From: Ashinkailepas kermadecensis
Lineage: Eukaryota; Arthropoda; Thecostraca; Neolepadidae
NCBI GenBank assembly: GCA_034440615.1
Contig: JAOTOM010005126.1
Location: forward strand, 451,001-515,000
Direction of reading: 5' to 3'
Length of the DNA: 64,000 nucleotides
Positions within the stretch are counted from its first letter, which is position 1; each line of letters begins with the position of its first letter. This document shows positions 55,745-64,000 of this stretch, piece after piece. The position numbers were made by a program, and so were the translations under genes. The notes beneath the pieces are model-generated. The model saw only the letters and a program-made list of their open reading frames with translations. It had not been told where the DNA came from and did not search any database.

Positions 55745-56350
55745 AGCTAACTCTCGAAAGCTCCTCTCAAGTTTTCCGGAATAGCTGCCGAATAAATGGA
55801 AGCAGGTACACGAAACTTACAGAATCTTCTTAGGCATCTGTTTTGAATATATCGTACAAATTTCAGGTCAAGACCATCAAAGTTCACTGACCCGGGACGA
55901 TTGAAAGAGAGTAATGCTCCAAATTTGCTAAATGCCACCATTGTGAGTAGTTGCGACGTATCAACACCAAACTGAGATAATGCTGTTCTTCCATCAAGTT
56001 GAACATTCTGATATCTCACAATTTTAAGTAAGGTCAAGGTTACCGACCTAAAGTCAGATTTATTTCCTAGTCTTTGGTACCGTACGGGGTGTGGAAAATG
56101 GAATTTGGGAGCTTTTTCACGCTGCGAATGGTAAAGAGCATATAATAAGCATTCTGGTTTAATACTTGTGTTAAAGGTCAATGACATCAGGTCAGGTTAA
56201 AGCATCATGGATACTCCGCACAATGTCATCTTCACATTATATTGTTGTTCCTCGTGAAACAATATCAGAATTATATTTCAGCGCCGCCTAGGACGTGCGA
56301 CATGACACTGGATAGCCAGCCAATGAACTGAGATGAACTGAACTCGGATG
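55745..56350 (-). repeat. dispersed repeat family B, copy 2
   Basis: This is the reverse-oriented homologue of 5900-6515. The minus frame 56187-55747 is open for 146 codons, with VRYQNVQLDGRTALSQFG and FDGLDLKFVRYIQNRCLRR. Copy 1 keeps related codons (VVRLDERTA, DLDLKLLREVPNRCIRS) but with stops. The similarity covers coding and non-coding parts alike. I do not recognise the protein. Confidence 0.65.
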
Positions 56351-57989
56351 TAATAAACCTGTAATGATTACGCTAATAACTCGACAACCTTGAAACATAT
56401 TGGTAATAGCTTGATCCATACCACCTCCCACAGCGTTCAGAAACTTAATTATCATTTCAATTTCAGAAGGATTAGCAAGGATCACCGGCAAGAATTGGAA
56501 GAATTCAAGTAATATAATTGGCTGCTGTCCGAAGAAAGAATGCCTTGATCTTCTTCAGCACGAATGGAGAAGAACAATTCATCAAAACTTCGTGAATTAC
56601 TTCCATGAAATAGTTTTTCTTGTGTTAGCGATACATGTTGTAGGCAGGTCGATATGGATGCATGCTTTGTTATCAATGAGTTTGTTTCATAAACATCGTC
56701 TTTCTTTCCTCTCATTTGTATATTTTTAGAGTTGTAATTTAACGTGTACTAAATGCACTACGTGCGCAATGTTTTGCAGATTCTGTACTATATTGCGGGT
56801 CTCAGTAGCTATTACAAGAAGCATTCATTTCTGATGTCTCTCCATCATGTATGCCCCATCTGTCTTATGTGGCAAAATGCATATACGTCGCCATTCCCCA
56901 AGTAGGTACTTGTCTGCAAGCTAAGCAAAATAATCGTTATAGTATACTACATTATCTAAAATAATCGTTATAGTATACTACATTATCTAAAATCTGTGAC
57001 AGACGTTGCCATGTGACTTCGGATCTGTAGCATTTAACCCTTGTAGAATCTCCACATGTCCGGCTTCACTGATGATTAGGATAATTTGATGATGATGACA
57101 GTGGCAATGATGCTGACGATGCTACTGTTTTTAGCACAACCAACAACTATTGGCTGACACTGAAATCCCATCTGCATAGGATAACCATTTCATGTCGTTT
57201 TCTGGGCTAGTCAGGGCCGGCAATGCCAGAAGGAAGCGTTCTCGGCGAAAATAGTAGTATGATTTGGAGGCTTAGTGTACCATTAGGATAAGACAAATAG
57301 TAGTTTTAATTGGGAAATTGACTAAGCACACATTGAGGACACGTTTGTCTTTCGAAACTCTTTGTCTGAACCACTGGCCAGACTGCACAAATTCACCTCA
57401 AAGCTAGATCACGAGGTCAAGTTTTGAAGACTTCAGAATTTGGAAACATCGAAAGGTGCAAAGTTTCGCTAACTCTTGCTGTTTACGAATATACTGTATT
57501 GTTCAGTATCAGATCATTAGCGCCTGGAATGTTCAAAATTTTCCTTAAAAGTAGTTTTAGTTCTGAAAAATAGCTAAATCTTGAAATTATCAATCGCTCT
57601 AGAATAAAAACTGCTAGTCAGATTAAGCTAGCATTTGAAATCGAGTTAACAGCCATCGATAATCACTGGGATCAGATTTAATTTTTAAAATATCTGAGAT
57701 AATGATGTGTTACGTCCCGGTTGATCCCACATGGAATCTCACATCGAGCTCACACCTCCCGGGAGAGATGTGATATCTCTCACCTGGGATCTCACATCTC
57801 TCTCCTGGTATATTTCACATCTCCTCCTCAGGGACAGCCATCGATGCAGATAATCTCTACATTGTGGGAACGAGTCCGCCAGAGGCCGTCGATCACGCCA
57901 CTGTTCCATTCCCTCATGCCTTCGGTGTGGCGTTGCTAAGCGATAAGCGGCGCCATCCCCGACATGGGATGGAGGCGGCGGGATCAGGG
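56351..57989. other. AT-rich unassigned sequence
   Basis: A 31-bp exact tandem duplication (AAAATAATCGTTATAGTATA...) lies at 56928-56990. GGGATCTCACATCTCTC-type repeats lie at 57726-57835. No domain was found. Confidence 0.5.
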
Positions 57990-58660
57990 CTGTGGCACCA
58001 GACGAAGGAAGCAGCATGCCGTGGTACCAGATGAAGGCATGATCAGGGCTGTTGCACCAGATGAAGGCATGATCAGGGCTGTGACACCAGATGAAGGCAG
58101 CATGATCAGGGCTGTTGCACCAGATGAAAGTGGCATGATCAGGGCTGTGGCACCGGATGAAGGCAGCAGGATCAGGACTGTGGCACCAGATGTAGGTGGC
58201 ATGTTCAGGGCTGTGGCACCAGATGAAGGCAGCAGGATCAGGGCTGTGACACCAGATGAAGGCATGATCAGGGCTGTTGCACCAGATGAAGGTGGCATGA
58301 TCAGGGCTGTGGCACCAGGTGAAGGCATGCTCAGGGCTGTTGCACCAGATGAAGGTGGCATGATCAGGGCTGTGGCACCAGGTGAAGGCATGCTCAGGGC
58401 TGTTGCACCAGATGAGGGTGGCATGATCAGGGCTGTGGCACCAGGTGAAGGCAGCATGATCAGGGCTGTGGCACCAGATGAAGGCAGCAGGATCAGGGCT
58501 GTAGCATTAGATGAAGGTGGCTTATTCAAGGCCGTGGCACCAGGTGAAGGCGGGGAGATCAGGGCTGTGGCACTAGATGAAGGCAGCAGGATCAGGGCTG
58601 TGGCACCAGATGAAGACAGCAGGATCAGGACTGTGCCACTAGATAAAGGCGGCAGGACCG
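57990..58660 (+). repeat. 30/33-bp minisatellite, about 20 units
   Basis: Units read ATGAAGGCAGCAGGATCAGG plus GCTGTGGCACCAG. Length differences are always three bases, so the plus frame 57964-58788 stays open (VAPDEGSRIRA / VAPDEGMIRA repeats) and ends in a unique 45-residue tail. The opposite strand is also open. Confidence 0.95.
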
Positions 58661-60817
58661 GCTCCACCGTGGCCGGCGACGGCCGGAGTTGTCTCGCAGT
58701 CACGCACCACGGAAGCACCTATTGGGTGGACGCCACACGAGATCATCTGGACACGCAGCGGCTGCACGGCCGCACTCGCCGAATGTAGTGGAGCGCCGTC
58801 TCCTAGCCAGGTGTCTCCTTTGAGCTGCCTTCGTCACAGTTTCCTCCCCAAAACTATCGCCCACGATCTCTCTACCAGGAGGTGGTTGCCAGGAGTGTTC
58901 TCCTATGGCCCGCCCCCAGTTGTCTCCCGAGATGTGTTTCCGAAATGTTTCTACAAGGAGTTCTGGAAGTGTTCTGCGCGGGTCACCCGGGGGTTATCTC
59001 CCCCCCAGCGTTATCGCTGAGCCATGTTCCATGTCTCCAAACTGCGATCTCCTAGCTGGTCCGATCCGGGCGAGGGAGGGGAGTTCCCGATCGGTAACAC
59101 TGACCGTCGTTCCAAGAAGAGCGCTTCATGGCCATCATTTCTGCGATCTGAACCGAACCATTTCCGAGGAAGTTGGGTGAGATCCGCCTCAGCTATGGGT
59201 ATGTCAGTGGTGTCATCATGCAGCACGGATATTGATAACCCATATAGTATGGCCGATTTTTACAGGCTCATATCATCTCCAGACTTCCTCTGCTCCAGAA
59301 ATCTGCATGAGTTAGACTCAGGGTTGCGAAGAGACCTCGAAATGCTACCATTGAAGCAGGCCTACTGAGGTCGAATGAAACAATTCTACTTGACCAAGAG
59401 CAGAGATAAGGACAATGTTCCCTCTTGGGGAAAAGGTGACACACAGGAAAACCACTCTCGATTGAATCGCGAAAGAAGCGAACGGACAAAAACACACGGA
59501 ACCAAATGGATACTCATTACGGTTTCGTTCTATGTTTTACTGCCGCGCTTCTGTCGCTCTTTCTTTGTCCTTTCAGTTTATGCCTTTCAATTATCTGCAT
59601 TCTCCGAACAAATCTAACTGTCCCAATATAAATTATAGTTGCAACCGCTGTGTCGGTTCGGTTTGTGATAAGCTCAATGCACGTCTACCGAGGTGCGGCT
59701 AGGCAGAGCGACACCTCTCGAATACGCACTGCGGCGCTGCCCAACTGTCAACTAAGCTATTTAATGTTATAAAAAGTAATCAAACTACACCCGTTGAAGC
59801 TGGAACAGTGCTGCAGCATAGCGGGAAAACATCGTCGGCTGCACTGTCGGCTGCATCGTCGGCTAAGTATAAAGCATGGTTTGTGCAGCCGTACTACATC
59901 CCCGCCAGAGCCACTATTCTTGAGTTGGGCTATATTGAGGGCGGTTCAAAGGAGAACTGCATTGCCCTGGCACCCCGCTCTTGGTGCAGTCACGTCGCTA
60001 TTATGCAGTCCGTTGCACGCCTCCACACCGCGCAATATCGCACTGTTGCACACAGACGAATACATTATGGAAGCCAACGGGTCGTTTGCTTCCGCGCGAT
60101 ATCGCGTCTCTTCGCACAGATCGCCAGCAAACCGTATCGCACATTATCTTTGGAACCGCAAAAAGTTGGAAGCTCATTGAACACGCTCGATGTGTGGCAC
60201 CTAGTGGCTGCAGTCTTGTTGTCTCAACATTGATGTCGCCAGCTTAATGGAAGCTTCAAGAAATGAACCTGAATGATGATTATTTCACATGCTAACAATT
60301 TATAAACATTATTTTGTCATCAATGTGTTACCTTATCCAAATAATGAACAAGTAAAAATATGCAATCGAACACTATATGAGAAAAGGCAGGACGTGAGGA
60401 TGCTTTGATGCTTTTCATGTCTGTAAAGCATCCACGTAATTAACATAAGGCACACTTAGCGGACACTATAATTATATCCAGTCTGCCGGAGCATCGTATG
60501 TAGCATCGCTACCAATTTTATGAGCATTATCAAGTAGAAGATAAGATAACTACACCTTAAATATTAGAACAAATAGTGCGCTGAACATGAATGAAAACCG
60601 TCAGGCAGGCCAAAGACCATAAGACTATTCTCTTGTCCTCAGGTATGCATTACGAGCCGTGGTGGCAATACGTCCAGATTAACACTTCATGTGCGAGCGG
60701 CTCACGGGTGTTGATTTCTGAAAACCATTAGCGGGTACAATACATGAAGGCAATGGGCGAACCTAAATGGATTGGGGGGGGAGGGGGGGCACACTCCATG
60801 GGGCCTCATGTTAAAAG
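58661..60817. other. unassigned sequence
   Basis: Short frames of up to 140 codons occur, for example 59808-60233, but no domain was recognised. Poly-G runs lie near 60773-60788. Confidence 0.4.
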
Positions 60818-60882
60818 TTGAAGTTATTGGAGGGGAAAACTCTACATTAAGGGGGCACTTTCCCCCTCAAAATATACACAGC
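60818..60882 (+). repeat. G-rich dispersed motif, copy 2
   Basis: ATTGGAGGGGAAAACTCTAC, ATTAAGGGGGCAC and CCCCCTCAAAATATAC match 21415-21475. Confidence 0.55.
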
Positions 60883-62042
60883 AATACATTTGGACTGGTC
60901 TTACCGGCACCAGTAGCGTAGCAACAGTAGGAAACAGGACACTTGTACTTCGCAGCAGTGTTCCACGTTGATGTTCCGACTGTCGACTAGAAGATGTAGG
61001 GTGTCTTGTGGCATTGCGTTGCATTATAAGTTGGCATTGTCGTACCGAGCAAGACTGATTCCGATCCCTTTCAGCCAAGCCTTCAGCCAATATGTGTGAC
61101 TATTCGCGAGACCTACCCCAATCACTGCAGTGTTGGGCGTAGAACCATGGAATTGCATGACGTGTGTCAATGAACTTAGCTTGTATGCACATGGGAGTGG
61201 GAGCGACGTCGAACTTGGCAGAGCCAAGGTGAATGTTGAGGCACGCCGGTGGCAGCAAGCTTCATACCAAACCCAAAGGCTACCTTTGAGTTTGCTGAAT
61301 ATTGGAAGGACAGCCGCCATGTTCATATGGCAGCAACTCTTGAAACCTTAATGTCTCCCACACATATGGCACACACGCCATTCAATCAAGCTCTAAGAGC
61401 ACCCAGTTCAGCAATTCTTGATCCGAGACCGAAAAATACGCGAGGAATAACATTAAAAAGAGAGGGTGTGTGAAGCACGGGCAATAAAGTAGATTAAGCG
61501 ACTGCTCCTCCACTTTCTGAACACACTTACCATTAACCCCATGACGTTGCAAGAGGAAAATGGCCTGAAAATCATCTCACCAAATACAAAGTTGTATCGA
61601 AATTTTTGGTGGAACATTCATTCTATATACCACAGGGTGCGACAGGAAGGCCGGGTAAGCAACTTACCACGCTGCAAATCTGGCTATTTTTGCGCTGTAA
61701 CTAGATGCATTGATTGACTAATTTAGTGATTTGCCATGAAATGAGCTACCCGTCGCCAGCTTGTTTGGAACCAATTCAGCGTACCACCCCGGTGCATGGC
61801 GGGGCACCATATTTCCTATTCGTGCTTTGCGATGTCGCCGCCTGTGTCCTGCGGCACCCAGCACCCAGCTCAGGTAACAATCAAAGTTCCCAGGCGGGAG
61901 ACGATTACACACACCACGAACTACTCATTAAAGCAAAGGTGAAGCATCCCAACTTGCACCAACCGCTATCAGCCGAACTTCCAAAGCTGCCACCTCTGAT
62001 ATGATGCATTATAAATTCGTGCTGATTCAGCGGCGAGTGGAT
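60883..62042. other. unassigned sequence
   Basis: No domain or repeat boundary was recognised. Confidence 0.4.
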
Positions 62043-62515
62043 CGCCCGGGTATGTGACCGCCGCCCGGGTATGTGACCGCCGCCCGGGTATGTGACCGTC
62101 GCCACGGATCGCTGTCGGCGCGCCGGCGTGGCGCGCGCCCGCGGCCGCTGGCGAGGCAGCCTGACCTGACGAGGCGAGGCAGCCAGCCGGCAGCTGGCAC
62201 GTGACGTCTGCCTCCCTCGCTGCCAGCCCTCGGCCCGGCACATCGATACGGCTACGAGTTGGGCGGGTCGGGGCGTGTGGCCGCCCGATCCAGTGTACCG
62301 TGAGATGTCGGCCGATGCTGGATTCGGCACGGGCCAGCCTCTCCGACTGCGTCGTGCCCGACGCAGCGTCGCCCGACACGTGGCGTCGCCCGACACGTGG
62401 CGCCACCCGACACGTGGCGTCGCCCGACACGTGGCGCCACCCGGCACGTGGCGCCACCCGGCACGTGGCGCCGCCCGGCACGTGGCGTCGCCCGCACGTG
62501 GCGTTGCCCGGCACG
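62043..62515. repeat. GC-rich short tandem repeats
   Basis: Three copies of GCCCGGGTATGTGACCGCC lie at 62045-62100. About nine 18-bp units of CGACACGTGGCGTCGCCC type lie at 62365-62515. The frames open on both strands here are repeat artefacts. Confidence 0.9.
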
Positions 62516-62519
62516 TAAG

Positions 62520-62590
62520 CCGCCGGGTAAGCTAAATTGACAGAGCACTGATCTCGGGGATGGGATCGAAACCCACCGAAAACAAACTTG
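62520..62590 (+). repeat. tRNA-like (SINE head) fragment
   Basis: GTAAGCTAAATTGACAGAGC (A-box-like) is followed by GGGATCGAAACCCACC (B-box-like). The spacing is too short for a full tRNA and no cloverleaf forms, so a tRNA-derived retroposon head is more likely. Confidence 0.4.
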
Positions 62591-63137
62591 ATCGTTTTTA
62601 ACAGAGTAAGCCCGCTTTCACAATGTGTAAGGGTGTGTCAGTCCAGAAGACGTTTCCTTGCTACGTGTAAGCCTAAGTGCTTGCCATTGGAGTTTGTTTC
62701 TGCATAGTTACCCTAACTCAGCTACTGTGCTTTGCAGAGTTGTCATTCATCTGTGACCATGAAAAACAGGGTAGCTCTTGTCAGTGCCATGCTGAAAACC
62801 ATCGTGCATTGCACTCTGATCCTAGTACACCTCCAACAATGCTCTGAAAAAGAGCGTTCCAGAACCATCTCTGCTTTGGTACACTTGACTTGAAGCAGAG
62901 CAGACCTTCCGTTTGGTTTGTGTCGCACAACAGGCCAATACCAATGCCGTCCAATTTATAGTGAAAGTGAGATGCGAGGACAGTGCAACATTTGTGCTTA
63001 TCTAAAAAATAAATACCAAATTGCATACATTTCAAGGTGATGTGCATTTAGCATCCTTTAGGCGTGATCTTTCTTTATTCGTGAGGCATTTTGCATTTGG
63101 AATAATGATCACAATGACTGACAGTTTGTGAACTTTA

Positions 63138-63187
<50 letters not shown>

Positions 63188-63399
63188 TAAATATGCATTA
63201 AAATTACTGACAACGTCCATCGAAATCCTCTCAAGTTCAAATACATCAATCAACACATAATTTGACTCATAATTAGGAAGGGTAACACCATTGAGAAGGG
63301 GGGACTTAAAATATTGCGTTCTAAAGTGATTTCGAATGGGCAAACGAATCGGCTTATGTGCATCCGATGTCATTCGGGGACGCTATTTACGTCATTCCT
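62591..63399. other. unassigned sequence with a (TA)n run
   Basis: (TA)n occupies 63138-63185. No coding domain was found. Confidence 0.5.
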
Positions 63400-64000
63400 A
63401 CGAATGCATGCGCCGACATGCAGTGCGTGTTGGAGTGCGTGTTGAGGTGGGTGTTGGTAGTGTGGTATCTGCAATGCTCCTGCTAGTTTGGTAGCGTACT
63501 GGTAATTGGAAGAGTTATGGATGTTTGCTACCCAGAAGCGATGGAGGAGAGAGGGTGAGGCCTTTTTGGCAGAGGGACTTGAATGGTTGTCTTTGAGCGT
63601 CTAGCAGGATGTGGTTTATGCTTAATATGATGTTGCAGGTGTCGCAGTGAGGTGCTGCATAATGGTCATCCTCTATTTGAGTCTGCATTGGTTTTGTGCA
63701 ACTAGTTCTAAGTATAGTGAGGATAGCTTCCCTTTGGCTGTGTGGCTGGTTGGATGTGTTCCATGTGCCTAGTTGGTTTGATCGGTTGGTTTGATGTGAA
63801 TGCGGTTGGAGCGGTGAGGTGTAGAGTTGTGTTGTGTTCATGTGTTCTGGTGATGTTTACGTATGTGGTTTGTAGGAGTGTTTTGCAATCGTCTACCGAA
63901 TATTCCATGTTGGGATTAGTGGTCGATGCTAAGGCCTGCTTTGCCAACCAGTTTGCTTGCTTGTTTCCTGGAATGTTAACGTGGCCCGGAATCCAGAGAA
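63400..64000 (-). mobile_element. LINE 3' part with RNase H end and CCHC-like tail (runs off the window)
   Basis: On the minus strand the last bases read WIPGHVNIPGNKQANWLAKQ, the end of an RNase H domain (consensus WIPGH-x-GI-GNE-x-AD-x-LA). It is followed by a linker and, after a break near 63710, HCDTCNIILSINHILLD near 63650-63600, where the last Cys of the usual CPxC-x8-H-x4-C motif is lost. RNase H in a LINE points to the I or Jockey groups. Stops and shifts show decay. The rest of the element lies to the right of the window. Confidence 0.75.

Noticed and set aside
62520..62590. Functional tRNA gene on the plus strand
   Set aside because: The A- to B-box spacing is too short and no cloverleaf forms.

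Overview
The window looks like non-coding, repeat-dominated DNA from an invertebrate animal genome, most likely an arthropod. Three things point there. A spliced exon at 40084-40227 (minus) matches the alpha/beta-hydrolase region of arthropod-type neuroligins. The transposons are CR1-like, Jockey-like and other LINEs, a Ty3/Gypsy gag relic and a pogo/Tigger-like DNA element. Short interstitial GGTTA runs resemble the arthropod telomere repeat. Species cannot be decided from the sequence. There is no operon-like layout, no rRNA or intact tRNA gene, and no complete host gene; much of the window could be intronic to the neuroligin-like gene.

Layout. 1-3125: near-full ORF2 and 3' UTR of a CR1-like LINE whose 5' end lies outside the window. 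3126-5680 (minus): decayed Jockey-like LINE. 5900-6515: dispersed repeat family B, with a second copy at 55745-56350. 8240-10320: 5' part of another LINE (endonuclease and linker), broken and ending at a 70-bp minisatellite, followed by an 84-bp minisatellite to 12706. 12815-13218: relic of an unnamed multicopy protein. 13732-14183: first copy of a TTAA-flanked MITE family (family A; others at 38459-38894, 46382-46972 and, partial, 54205-54402). 15315-19338: pogo/Tigger-like transposon with matching terminal inverted repeats and flanking TA, internally deleted and carrying a nested palindromic MITE. 20050-21260: inverted 73-bp units and a Gypsy gag relic. 21857-22535: very long simple repeats. 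24713-25434: unexplained GC-rich open region with a perfect 25-bp inverted repeat.

26973-30945: a 175-bp tandem repeat array interrupted by a second, almost identical CR1-like copy (27543-30652) and, head-to-tail after it, a short 3' fragment of a sister subfamily (30653-30838). 34381-34800: large foldback element. 35221-35805 and 63400-64000 (minus): 3' ends of other LINEs, recognised by RNase H or CCHC tail signatures. 40084-40744: neuroligin-like exon with a 23-bp minisatellite starting about 35 bp from its splice acceptor. 43291-44795: 39-bp minisatellite joined to a GATA array. 48611-49390: another 39-bp minisatellite. 57990-58660: a 30/33-bp minisatellite. 62043-62585: GC-rich short tandems and a tRNA-like fragment.

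The genes do not form a pathway. What links the regions is mobile-element history and minisatellite expansion. The best candidates for undescribed entities are family A (TTAA MITE), family B, the 34381 foldback and the CR1 3' UTR subfamilies. Several long reading frames here come from tandem repeats whose period is a multiple of three and should not be taken as genes without transcript evidence.
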